A stretch of DNA of 64,000 nt. Source: Dreissena polymorpha (Eukaryota; Mollusca; Bivalvia; Myida; Dreissenidae). Both the position numbers and the translations under genes were made by a program. The notes beneath the pieces are model-generated. The model was given only the letters and a program-made list of their open reading frames with translations. It searched no databases and was not told where the DNA came from. Shown here in pieces: positions 49,116 through 60,667 of the stretch (positions are counted from its first letter, which is position 1; every line of letters begins with the position of its first letter). The DNA is taken from contig NC_068355.1 of NCBI RefSeq assembly GCF_020536995.1, positions 73,207,187 through 73,271,186 of the forward strand. The letters run 5' to 3'.

Positions 49116-50254
49116 CTCGACTATTATATATGAAATATATATAGTGGATCTATCCTACTCACCCCAGCGTCTGCGTCTGCGTTAGCGTGCAAATGTTAAA
49201 GTTTTCGTACTACCCCAATTATTTTCATTGTCCCTTGACATATTGCTTTCATATTTTGCATACTTGTTTACCAACATGACCCCAAACTATAAACAAGAGC
49301 AGACAACTATATCAAGCATTTTTTCATCATTATGGCCCCTTTTCCACTTAGAACATGCAGCAAATGTTAAAGTTTGCGTACTAACCCATTAATTTTCATT
49401 GTCCCTTGACATATTGCTTTAATATTTTGCATACTTGTTTACCAACATCATCCCAATCTATAAACAAGAGCAGACAACTCTATCAAGCATTTTGTCATAA
49501 TAATATCATCTGTTTATACTTAGAATATGCATATTATTGATAAATCTATGTTAAAGTTTGCGTACTACCCCAAATATTTCCTATATCCTTTGACATATTG
49601 CTTTTATATTTTGCATACTTGTTTACCAACATGACCCCAACCTATAAACAAGAGCAGACCACTGTATCAAGCATTTTTACATAATTATGGCCTCTTTTAC
49701 ACTTAGATAATTGAAGATTTTGCTTAAATTGCCACAACTTCTTTATTTAAGATCACATTTTATTTATACTTTGACAAAACAACACTGACCTGAATACCAT
49801 AATGGATTCTACCCAAACAATACCCCACGCCCCTACCCAGAATCCCTTCCCCCCAACCTTTTTTAGACATCATATAATAAATTACCCCACCCCATATTAT
49901 ACCCCCTCTCACCCCCCTACCCCCCATCCCCCCAATTTTTTTTTTTTGTTAAACATCATCTAATAAATTACCACACCCCACATTATACCCCCCTCTCACC
50001 CCCTTCCCCCCAAATTTTGTTTATTTTATTTTTTTCTCCTTTTTATTTTTGAAAGATCGTCTAATAAATGACCGCACTCCACATTATACCCCCTCTCAAC
50101 CCCCCCCCCCAAAAAAAAATTTTTTTTTTTTTCCTTTTTTTCTTTTGAAAGATCGTCTAAAAAATTATTGAATATGAACAATATCCTCGTGATGGCTTAC
50201 GTTATAATGTCAAGCAATCGAATAGTCGAGCGCGCTGTCCTCTGACAGCTCTTC
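49116..50254 (+). mobile_element. Helentron-like (pearl/HINE-type) element inserted in the array
   Basis: The left end GCTCGACTATT (49115-49125) is inverted near the right end as AATAGTCGAGC (50221-50231). A hairpin with stem GCTGTC/GACAGC and loop CTCT follows at 50234-50249, a few bases before the end. The core is three tandem units of about 180 bp (TTTGCGTACTACCCC, CCTTGACATATTGCTT, ACAAGAGCAGACAACT), then about three C/T-rich units of 110 bp (49790-50160). TTTAG flanks both sides (49111-49115, 50255-50259). Subterminal inverted repeats, a 3' hairpin and a tandem core fit bivalve pearl/HINE elements. Confidence 0.72.
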
Positions 50255-50710
50255 TTTAGTGAACTAGTGGGTGTATTTCGTTCTTGCCTAAAATCGAGAA
50301 GTAGCACTGCATTATTGTGTCTATCAGTAATAATACCCCCGTCACACTAGGCCACGTTCCCACTACGTGGGTGAACTTGAAACATGTTCAAAACTTACGT
50401 GGCGAGGACGTGGTCAAATCAGGACGCGGCAAGAACTTGGTAAGGTCGTAGTAATGACGTAGCTAAAACCTAGTAAGAACCTCATTGACGCATTGTCGGT
50501 TTCTCACTACGACCCTTCCACGCTAGTGTTGCGACAATGATACGTCCCTACTACGTTTCAAAAGACCGCATTAGGTTCTGTGTACGTTCTACCGGTGCTT
50601 ATCACGTCTAAGGTACGTTTGCAGCAGGCACTTGCCTCGACAATGTGACGTTCTGGTGGTCGAGTATAAAAACTGGATTCATTTCCCTTTCACTTCCATT
50701 TCAATATAGA

Positions 50711-51983
50711 ATGGACAACCAAGAACTTCCCCAGCATGTTGCTGTATTGGCTGGACAACAGGCTCTTCTCAATGGACAGGTCGCACTATTGCTTGGGAGA
50801 AGGAAAAGGCGGAGAAGAAATAGAAGACAGCCCAGGTCTTGCTGGGTTAGGCCTTGGCTGTCAGCAGAGAGAAGGCTGCAATTCGGCCATTATGACCGAC
50901 TTATGGCAGATTTAAAAATGGAAATCAGCAGTTATTCTTTAATTTTCTTAGAATGCTTCCTGAAATGTTTGATGAGCTTCTCAATCGAGTTGGTCCAAGA
51001 TGTCAGAAGACAGACACCCTTTGCAGGAAAGCGCCGGATCAAGGTCTGAAACTTGCGATAACGTTACGACACTTTGCATCTGGCGACAAGTACCCGTCCT
51101 TGCAGTACGCCTTTAGAGTTGCTAGGAACACAATATCTTTGTTTATTCCTGAAGTGTGCCGGGTAATCGTTGACGATAATAAGGACGAAGTCATATCATG
51201 CCCAACATCACAAGTCGAATGGCGCACTATTGCAGAAGAGTTTCAGACAAAGTGGAATGTGCCACACGCCTGCGGAGCAATTGATGGCAACATGTGGCTA
51301 TCAGATGCCCAAATAACACTGGATCATTGTTTCACAATTACAAAGGCTTCTTTTCGATGATTCTTCTGGCTTTGGTGGACGCCGATTATAAGTTTGTGTG
51401 GACAGATATTGGTGGATACGGGTCCATGTCTGACGCTCAGATATACAACGAGTCCGAATTGAAGGAGTGTTTGGAAAATGGAACAATCGGATTCCCAGAT
51501 CCAGACCCAATACCCAATGATGATCAGAACATGCTATATTTTATCTTGGGTGAATACGCTTTTGGACTACGAACCCACCTGATGAAACCATACTCCCACC
51601 GAGGACTTTCGAAGCAAGAGTTGATAACCAACTACAGAATTTCAAGAGGGAGACGTGTAGTAGAGAACGCTTTTGGTATACTGGCACAGTGATGGCAGAT
51701 TGTATTGACCACAATGATGCAGGGACCTGACATTGTGAGAACTGTACTCGAGGCTTGCATATGCCTTCACAATCAAATGAGAAAACGGTATCCCGTTACG
51801 CAGAATTCCCAACTTGACGCGGAGGATGATCAACATAATGTAGTACCAGGCCTCTGGAGAGCCAATGCAAACATGCATGAAGCTGAAGCAATCAACGGAC
51901 CTAACAGGTATACTGTAGCAGGAAAGAGGCAACGGGAGTATCTGAAGTTGTTCTTCAACAGTCCAGCAGTATCTGTGCCATAG
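50711..51983 (+). pseudogene. HARBI1-like DDE transposase, lightly broken
   Basis: The product is the DDE nuclease that cuts and pastes Harbinger elements. It reads in order: N-terminal MDNQELPQHVAVLAGQQALL with a basic RRKRRRRNRR stretch; LPEMFDELLNRVGP and [28 protein letters not shown] with the first catalytic [21 protein letters not shown] and [17 protein letters not shown] with the second [31 protein letters not shown] with the glutamate; and LEACICLHNQMRK. All three catalytic residues survive. The reading is split over three frames plus one stop after GILAQ, so the copy is probably dead but recent. Length fits the usual 350-430 residues. Confidence 0.88.
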
Positions 51984-52244
51984 AAAGAACATATAGTAGC
52001 AAAACAATAGAGTTGGATAAGCATTTTGGACCTACTTAGACTGATAACTAAATGTGTTCCTGGTTTTACTTATGATTGCATTTGACATTATGTGATGTGT
52101 ATAATTTACTTTGTATTGGTAATTCAATTATGGTTTGTTAAATTGGTTATGTAATTAATTTTGCATTAATATGTACGACTAAATTTATAAATCTTAACTC
52201 AGTTGCTTCATTGGTCATACTGCAGTTAATGTATAATAAAATTG

Positions 52245-52375
52245 GGTCGTTCTTTGAGAAAAGCTGTTATAGTGATACCTACGTAAAATGCCGTCTCGGA
52301 TCAGCCTGTGCAATTCGCACAGGCTAATCCTGAACACCACTTTCCCCTTTCATTGAATTTTCGTGCAAACATAGA
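52245..52375. mobile_element. Partial foldback MITE inside the Harbinger
   Basis: The text GCCTGTGCAATTCGCACAGG with TTCTTTGAGAAAA to its left matches the family at 15134 and 33263. The right half is missing. It must be younger than the Harbinger unless carried along with it. Confidence 0.6.
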
Positions 52376-52891
52376 ACGCAGTGAGAACGTGATGGGCGCG
52401 TGGTAAGAACGCAGTGCTATCTTTGCGGTCGTAGTAGCAACCTAGAACGAGCGTAGTTAAAGCATAGCAAGAACGTGTTGAACGTGGTACCCGCCTAAAT
52501 AATCGCGCAAGAAGAACATAGAGGGGACGTGTTGGACGCAGTACGAACTTAGCGCACACGTGGTATGAGCGTAGCAGACACTTGATGAATGCATTTTTTA
52601 CAATGTTTTCCCCTTTCGCGCTACGTCCTACGACATTTTCAGGACGCAGCGCGGTCTTCATGAACGTGGCCTAGTGTGACTGGGCCTTAAGTGTCATTTT
52701 CTTCCAGATCTTACATTTTATTCAAAATGTTATCGTTTTACAAGCAAATTGTCTTCTGAGCACTGATTTTGAATAAACAGAACAAAGCAAAGCCCCTGTC
52801 ATGAATGAAGTTACGACATGCAACATGCTGGTATGTGCGCGACAGTTGTCCGTCAATAATCGGCAATTTCTGCCATTACCGTCGGTGATTA

Positions 52892-53578
52892 TACCCCCGT
52901 CACACCGGACTGGCGTCCTTACGGCGAACCAGGTCGCAGTGAGGACGCCATAGACGCCGGAGGCACGCAGTAAGGACGCAAGAGGACGCAGTGAGGACGC
53001 CGAAAATTGCTCAGGACGCGAGCCCATGGCGACCACTTTGAACATGTTCAAAGTAGTCGCCGTAGTCCGGCGTTTTACGGCGTTCTGTTAAGGACGTCGT
53101 AGGGACGCCGTAGAGACGCAGTAGCCGTAGTACATACGTGGTAGGGTCGCTTTAAGGTCGCCATGGACGTCGTGTGGTCGCCGCTCAAACCCACAGAAAA
53201 TGATCATTGAAAGCAAGGCGACCGTACGGCGACCTTATTGCGACATTAGTACGTCCTTTGTACGTCTTTTGCGTTCTCAGAACGACTATGGTCGCAATAA
53301 GAACGCAGTAAGAACGCCAAGGACGCCGCTCAGAAGCCGTATGGTCGGCTTTGGTCGTCGCAAGGACGCAGTATGAACGCGGTAAAGACGTAAGGGACGT
53401 ATTAAGGACGTCGTGAGGACGCGCAGAACGCCATAAACCAGGACACTGGTGTGACGGTAAGGCGAAAAACAGCATTTTTACCGAAAAAGTCATTGGCGTC
53501 CTTACTACGACAATCAGAAATTTCCAGAAACAGAGTCTTAGGTCGCCGTAAGGACGTCAGTCCGGTGTGACGGGGTTA
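52892..53578. mobile_element. Harbinger-related MITE (687 bp)
   Basis: Long inverted ends: TACCCCCGTCACACCGGACT with TCCTTACGGCGA at the left match the right end in reverse for about 35 bp. It is flanked by direct TTA (52889-52891 and 53579-53581). The first 14 bases equal those of the full Harbinger 200 bp away. The interior is unusually rich in GGACGC and ACGTC words and has no gene. Confidence 0.85.
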
Positions 53579-53581
53579 TTA

Positions 53582-54529
53582 GGCGGTTTTATCGCTATCA
53601 CTTAATGAAAACGCTGAAGGCACTCAAGTTGTTCGCTATTGCACAATGTCAAACGCTACTTATTTTTAAAGTTAAGGTATAGCTTTTTAAATCTTAAGTT
53701 TAAAATGGACACAACACATTCAAATTTATAAAGAGTGTTTCTTAACGCACAGGTCGAGATGTGCGTGCACTGTTTATTAAAATATGTATGTTTAAGAAAT
53801 TAGTGAGACAAAATGACAACAACCTGTTTTTTTTTCGACATTCTGAAAGCATTAACAATATGATGAAAATGGTACATTGATAACCAGTTGATAAAAACTA
53901 TAATTGCAATCACAATCATATTAAATGAATATTGTGGGAATATCGAATACCTATCCCAATAAGAATATTATTTCATGATGGAAATTCCCATAATAAAACT
54001 ATTTTGACACCATATATAATCCAAAATATACAATAAGATAATTGATGAAAATAAACAAAAAATACATCTTCGGGCAGTACACGAATTAGGTAGTCATAAA
54101 GACGGCGCAGTTGACCCGTCCTTTGTTGTTGATGCATTACCTGTGATCCCATTAGTTCACACGTTGTCAACCAGTCTCAGACCATGACATCGGTATAGAA
54201 CACTAATGCGCTTTTCGAAGTAGCTGTTTCACTCAGCTTTTCAACTTAAATGACCTCTACAGTTACAGACCCCCAGTTACAATTACGCGTTAAAACCCAT
54301 CTCGCAGAATTTCATGGTCTGTACTCGGTCACTAAATCGTCAGGGGTAGATATAATTGGCTATCGATAAACACAGTTTTGCTTTCAAGATGAGAGAAAAA
54401 ACACTACCGAAATAGTATAGTGTCACGTAAGAAGGAAAATCATATAATTATCTTATTACAAATGTTTGCCGTACTAGGTCCGCACGTCTGAACGCCTGAA
54501 TAGGCAACCCTTATTTGCCAGTTTTTTTG
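53582..54529. other. No gene seen
   Basis: AT-rich SLCO intron sequence without recognisable features. Confidence 0.5.
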
Positions 54530-54790
54530 TCCTCCACCGGTTCATGGTTTGCGCTCTGTGCGTATGTCTGTCACACTTTTCTGGATCCTGCGATAACTTT
54601 AAAAGTTCTTCATATTTTTTTCATTAAACTTGAAACATGGATAGATGGCAATATGGACATTATGCACGTCATTTAATTTTGTTCATGTCAAAAATTCTGG
54701 TTGCTATGGCAACATATATATATAAATAAAATTCTGACAATAGCGGAGCCAGTAGAGGACATATATTGCTTGGCAATAGTCTTGTTGTAT
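54530..54790 (-). mobile_element. Dispersed repeat, copy 2 (inverted relative to 23050)
   Basis: It contains TCCTGCGATAACTTTAAAAG, GTTGCTATGGCAACA, a short TATATA run and ATTGCTTGGCAATAGTCTTG, the reverse complement of the repeat at 23050-23545 but with only one copy of the inner block. Confidence 0.7.
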
Positions 54791-57700
54791 TTGCTATTTT
54801 GAAATCAATTTTGTATCGAAATACATTGTGCTAAAATATGCCATTTAAAACTCGCAATTAGATTTAACAAGAAATATCTTTAAAAAAGATATACGGCGTT
54901 GATTGTGGTTGCAGTTAATGCAAGGTAAAGACTTCAATGAATGAGATCAAAGATAGCGAATGTCTTTTTCTGTGCAGTTCTTAGCTGCAACAAACGCAGT
55001 ACGGGATGATACGCGGAGTTTTCGCGGCTTATTTTACATTATAACATATTGCTGGTCATAAACGTATAGATACAAAACAGAAAACCAAAAGAAGAATGGA
55101 AGTGAAATTTAAACATATGAGTCAACCGGCCACACGCGAAGTATCCGTATATATTTTAAATATTTATACGCGCGTTCTTCGAACAAACCTGTTTTAGCAG
55201 TTTGTCTGGCGTTGCTATTTGATTCGATTTTTAACAGTATCGAGAATCATTGCGCTCATGCTTAATGCATTAGTCAATATGATGGCATAATTCTTGTTAA
55301 ATTAATTAAAAATAATATTTATCATGGTATTGTTGTAAAACACATTAGGAATCTATTATTGACATACCATATGATATCGCTGGATATCTTCATTTAACAT
55401 CTTTCTGGTCTAAAGAAAATTCCAGTTCACCTAGTTCACGCTATAGCGTCTTTATTATGTCACGATTATTTTCCTGGCCGCGAACTCCGATCAGCACATA
55501 GGGTAGAGACGCAGCGATGACCTGTATGTAAACTCTGACATTCAAAACAGTGGCCGCAAATGGACCCGATATACCTCGCGAGTTGAAATGCAATGCATTA
55601 AAGTGAGTCTTCGCTTCCACTGCTCTCTATACTTTACCATGTTAACATGTTGACAGGAATATGGAAGTTAGTAATAAATATAAGAAAATAGCCTTTAAGT
55701 GCAAACGTTCTCGCGCTGAAAATCTTCTGAAAATAAAAGGTGGACGCACAAACTGTATTGGTGTCGAGATTGAGTGTAAAACTGTTCTATCTATTAAGCC
55801 TTTTCATTAGATATAAAATTGTTTCATGCTGAACACGCAGTAAAACAGTGTTACAAAGACGCGGACATATTTCCAATGCTCTGGTCGTATTCTCAAATCA
55901 GCCAATGCAGTCAATGAAGTGTATTCATCTGTACTTGGCCGCGGGAAGTTTTATTTGAATTCTGTTGGACGCTAACAAAGGTCAGGCTAAGGTGAAAAGC
56001 TGGCTTAATACAGCTTACGCCGAAAAAGACCCGCGTTATGCATCTCTTAGTCTGGTTAGGAGATACATAATCAAACCATAAAACCTTGAGTTGTTTTATA
56101 GCGGACAGCATCGCTTCTGACCAGACTACGCAATTGCACAGGCGGGGCTAGAGCTACGCTGCCGAAACGCCATAAGACCCATTTTTTGCATGGCGCGGTT
56201 ATGAAAGTGTGACTTGAGTGTTTCGAAAGACGACTGCGTGTTAAATATTACCGTACCATATATTACGATGTTTAAGAAATAAACTCATAATAAGCCATGT
56301 GAGAACACATATGATGTGAACTCCCGTAGTATAATTTGTATCTAATAACACTTATGTGTGGTTAGACTATATCACACATTTCATGCAGTGAATATGCGAC
56401 TTGCAAGTTTAAACACACACACACACACAATACTTTAACTTTTGTTTTCAATATAAATATTTACAAACGTAGATTTCAAACTTTATTTCAAAGTCAGCAT
56501 TTTCGCCGAATATCTTTAGAAAAAAAAGGATATTTTTTGTTACATTAATGTTTTAATATTCGGTTTTAACGATTATAAAGCATGTTTGTCGTTATCTATA
56601 GTATACAATTTTTGTTGGTGAACTCATGTCCAAAATGTTATAAATTGAAAACTGTGAATATTAACAAACTTAGCCTTATTTTATTGCGTTGTTATCACCC
56701 TTGCAATTGACAATACAGGAGAGATCGCTGCTATCTATTGAGAACAAAAGAACGTTTCACAGACATCAAATTTAACCCCGCTGTACTAGCAAGCACTATC
56801 AATGAGGTTTTGCAACAGACGCGTGATAGTCTATTTGACTCTCGACATCCCACTAAATTTGTTGATCATCAGTAGTTTTATTTTCCTTTATTTATTAATA
56901 ACCTCAGATTTTGAATGAACTGTGCTGCGCAAAAACATACCACGTGGTTAGGACGCAACACATAGTGAACTATTTTAATAATTCATAAACATTAACATCT
57001 GCGAAACGTTTTATTCAACAAGTGTTTATTGATTTTTTTGTATATCCGCTTCGTTAAAATATATTCGATATAAAACGATATTCATATGATGTGTCCATTT
57101 GTGAATGAATAAAGTGGTAGAACTGAGACCTCTGTCATAAATGATACAGCTCTTTCTTTTCTTATCCGTTTTATCGTACCTAAGAAAACTGGCTTGCAAA
57201 ATGTGGTATTAACCTTAGTTGTTCGCCTTTGTTCGCAAGCGAACAACTAAAAATGACATTTGATGTGGCCAAAGATTTGATTTAATTTGATACATTCATT
57301 GTTGTTTAATAATTTAATTCATAATTGAAGGAAACACATTTCGATGTTATGCTTGTATTCGGTGTTTTTTTGAGTGACGGTTACGAAACACTAACTATTA
57401 GCGTTGTTAGCAAGGGTTTGTTATCGTTTGCTTTGACCCATTGCAAGTTGGCTTCTTATCCTGCTTCTATAGTATTTCGTTTGCATACTATCATAATAAG
57501 CTTACCATGTGCTGTAAATATACTCTTTGGCAAATGTTTTCTAATCATGAACAGCTTTTTTTAACATGTCTTATTGTATTACAATATACATATTATGCTC
57601 ATTTTGCTGCAAACTTCTGTTTAATTGAAACGTATAAAGGTATGTCTTTCACACTGATAAACATATATAATAAATGTCATGCATAAACGGTTTCGATCGC

Positions 57701-57810
57701 CCTTACAGTCCCTGCACGCTGTTAGCCACTTCTGACATAAGTGAAAATAAATATTTTAAATGTGTTTGATGATGCATGATTAATCTTGTAAGCAAAACTT
57801 TTGTTCTTAC
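54791..57810. other. No gene seen; palindrome at 57213-57250
   Basis: AT-rich intron DNA. It includes a (CA)n run at about 56414-56428 and a palindrome with perfect 12-bp arms TTAGTTGTTCGC / GCGAACAACTAA at 57217-57250. The frames at 57325-57686 have no motif. Confidence 0.5.
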
Positions 57811-58501
57811 CAACTGCAATGAAGGCCATTGCAAGGTGCGTGTATCTGTTTGGCTCGCCTACTCCAAAGCTGGTCTCTGCACCATGTACGTCGCAGGTGG
57901 AACCGTTCCTGGGCAAAGAAAACACGTCTGCTGTTTGATGATGCCTGTTGCACATCGGATATTGCCTCGACGGTACGGACTGTGCCACTGAGTAATTTGC
58001 ATTGTTGGAAGCGTTTCTGGCGGTCAGAATCTGTGAGAGATGTTCCGCCTGCTCAAAGACGAAATCTCTTGAAACGAAGTACGCCATAGAGCAGATAATG
58101 CCAGCTATTCCATACACGACCACTGTAAGCCACAGGACTCGTGGTATATGAACTTTGCGCGCGAAATAACTCGCCAGCAGTGTTGTCAGAAGGAATCCGA
58201 TATCGTTACAGCTCAGCAATAACCCGGATTGAGAACTACTCAGTCCATACTGCTTTTCGATTGTCGTGATTTGTGATGAAATGTACATGCTCAAAACTGA
58301 CGTCATCAGTCCGCATAAACTGTAGGCGCCTACAAATATCCCCATTCGGGCGCAAAACTGAATCGCGATTGGTTTGCAGGGCCCAAGTCCGCACAACATG
58401 TCTTTTGGTATCACCCTGTTTCCGTCGGGGCGACTTTTAGACGCTTTCTCAGAGCCATTGTCCGCACTTGCCATAAATTGTTCTTTCTCGGCTGATGTCA
58501 T
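57811..58501 (-). CDS. SLCO: SLCO exon 1 (start codon, helices 1-3)
   Basis: It encodes the first 230 residues. The N-terminus is hydrophilic and cytoplasmic (1-44). Helix 1 is at about 45-73 (FCARMGIFVGAYSLCGLMTS), then TTIEKQYGLSSSQSGLLLS, the OATP block usually written TTIERRF.LSS...G, helix 2 at about 92-112 and helix 3 at about 122-143. An extracellular loop carries N-glycosylation sequons NAS-163, NYS-169 and NGS-199 and cysteines. The donor GTAAGA at 57810 leaves phase 1. The ATG at 58501 is the first in frame giving a family-like N-terminus. Any upstream non-coding exon is not visible. Confidence 0.93.
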
Positions 58502-59606
58502 TATTTTGATTTGTTAGTTATATTAGTTTTCACGAAGCATTGCTGACTATTTCCACCGTTTATAGCAGATAAATCTGAAATTGAGAAATATTCGAATACA
58601 TGTATATCGCAAATAAGCAACAACTACGACAAACAAACAATATGATCAAACAAATGCATCCACACAATCATACAAAACTAACAACTGACAATAAGATTCG
58701 TGTCGAGTTTGTGATATTTCAGATATAAGCATAAATGCAAATGAATGAACGGGTATTGAGCCCGAGTCGTGTACCAACCACTGCGCGAACTGGAATGCCT
58801 AATAGGTTTTAGTAAAGAGGTATGGATTTATATTACCATCATTTATAATTATGTATGCGTACGGCCTGTAATCAAAAATCACATGATGTGATCAGCATTT
58901 TTCAGCCAGTTTGACTCTTTTTAAATTCAACCGAATATTAAATAGGTTAAATATATTAAAATATAATTACCTGTATTTCAGACAAATTCAATACTATATA
59001 TGTATGTAAATGTGAAAACAAGATGTTTGCATATTGGATTACATCGGATTTAACAAGTTTATGGACAATATTTTTACGTTCAAAGTAGTAATGTATCGCT
59101 TTCTTTACGCTGTCAAAGATATTTTAATTATCAATTACATGTGCTGTAAAATGTGTATTGTGTGTTTTACCCAAGTGACGCGTACAAGATTCAGGATTTG
59201 TGGGTTCAAAACTGAACGTTAATGGATGTAAACACACCGGTATTTGATGCTTTTCTTCAAATAACTTTGAAAATAATTTTTCTTAAGAATTTAAACAAGT
59301 GCATAAAAGACATTTGTTTGCTGCTTATGGCTATGTTAAATACATCAGGATTACTTTATTTAATAAGCCTGTATTCTTGTCCTAAAATTCGCTTTGTAAC
59401 GCAATGTGAAATGTTTGCACCGATTTCAGTCCATTAATCATGATTTATTCTTAAATCTTAAGATATCGACACACACTGCAAGATACACGGTCTTCTTTGC
59501 GCTTCAGATTTTTGCAAATGTATTTTAATAACCTGAGATATTTTCAAGAATAAGTTGTTAACGGTGTGTTTACATTCTGTCCGGCCCGTGTGTTAACCCC
59601 TGTAAA
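58502..59606 (-). other. SLCO upstream region; no other gene
   Basis: It should contain the 5' untranslated region and perhaps the promoter, but I see no clear TATA box, initiator or CpG-rich block that I would defend. Confidence 0.4.
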
Positions 59607-59880
59607 CCCCGATGATCCTGCACCTTGTGTACTGGATTATGGGTTGGTTGTATTTGTAATATGAATCATTTGCCCGTGCATTCTTTTCTGGCTATATTCG
59701 GTACATTAGTACCGGTGAGCATTCCCCATGAAGTGTATGTGTGCCCCGATGATCTTGCACCCTGTGTGCAGGATTATGGTTTGGTGGTAGTTTGCTATAT
59801 GAATAATATGTCCGTGCATTCTTCTCTGGCAGTATTTGGTACATCAGTACCGGTGAGCATTCTCCATGCATGGTATTCAT
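59607..59880. repeat. 137-bp tandem duplication
   Basis: Two copies (59607-59743 and 59744-59880), each from CCCCGATGATC through TCTGGC and AGTACCGGTGAGCATTC, differ at scattered bases. Open frames across it are by-products. Confidence 0.9.
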
Positions 59881-60437
59881 TCGTTAAAACATTTTAGATA
59901 ACAGCACACGTCTAAGCGATCGGAAAATGTACTCATGTCATATATTTAAACACATCTTAGTTATAAAAAGGCATGCCAGTCACCATACAGTAAACGAAAG
60001 TGCATATCAAATAAGATATCAAAATCTTTAACGTTTTTATCATGCTAAAATATTCACTAAATAATCATCTCATTCAATGTCAAAAGTGATCTCAGTCCGT
60101 TACTCGAATAAAGCTGTAATAAACGCTCAAATCGTATTCTGAAATAAACGGTTAAAATAATGCACTTGTTAATACAATTGTTGATAAAACTGCTTACATA
60201 AGGTGGAAGTACGGTCTAATATTAAACTTAAATTGTTATAACTTTGTATTTTTTGTGGGTAAGCAACCATCTTTTCTCTTTAAACTTAAACGAGATAAAA
60301 TGCGTATGAATCATGCAATTATACTGAGCTAGCGTTTCTTGCAATATGTTTGTCAGTGTTTCTGTCGTTGATGTTATTAAGTGATAGTGTAGGCAATTAA
60401 GGTGTAGATGGTGTTGATGGTGGTATGCTATAAGGTC
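59881..60437. other. No gene seen
   Basis: AT-rich spacer with no recognisable feature. Confidence 0.5.
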
Positions 60438-60667
60438 TTAACCCATTAATGCAAAGCGTCTAGAAAAAAGGCATTGTCAAACAGCATAGACTCAGATGAG
60501 ACGCCGCATGATGCGGCGTCTCATCGGGGTCTGCGCTGTTTGCTTAAAGGAATCTCTGTAGGAAATATTCTAAGTATAGTAATAAATATACTAGACATCC
60601 CTAATTTTGGAAATAAAGTGATCCACTTTGAGAGGATGGAAGAGTCCACAAGGCATAAATGGGTTAA
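60438..60667. mobile_element. piggyBac-type hairpin MITE, copy 3
   Basis: 230 bp with TTAA at both ends, left end TTAACCCATTAATGC and right end GCATAAATGGGTTAA. The central hairpin GATGAGACGCCGCA / TGCGGCGTCTCATC spans about 60495-60525. It is the same length as the copies at 3255 and 43658. Confidence 0.8.

Larger units (their letters stand above)
50334..52687 (+). mobile_element. PIF/Harbinger DNA transposon
   Basis: A 2354-bp element with 18-bp inverted ends TACCCCCGTCACACTAGG (left) and the complement of AGGCCCAGTCACACTAGG (right). It is flanked by the 3-bp direct repeat TAA (50331-50333 and 52688-52690), the target preference known for this superfamily. It holds one transposase gene in plus orientation. 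The second, Myb-like gene typical of complete Harbingers is not seen. A partial foldback MITE lies in its 3' part. Confidence 0.9.

Noticed and set aside
57776-58089. Plus-strand frames opposite the SLCO first exon
   Set aside because: Shadows of the strong minus-strand coding exon.
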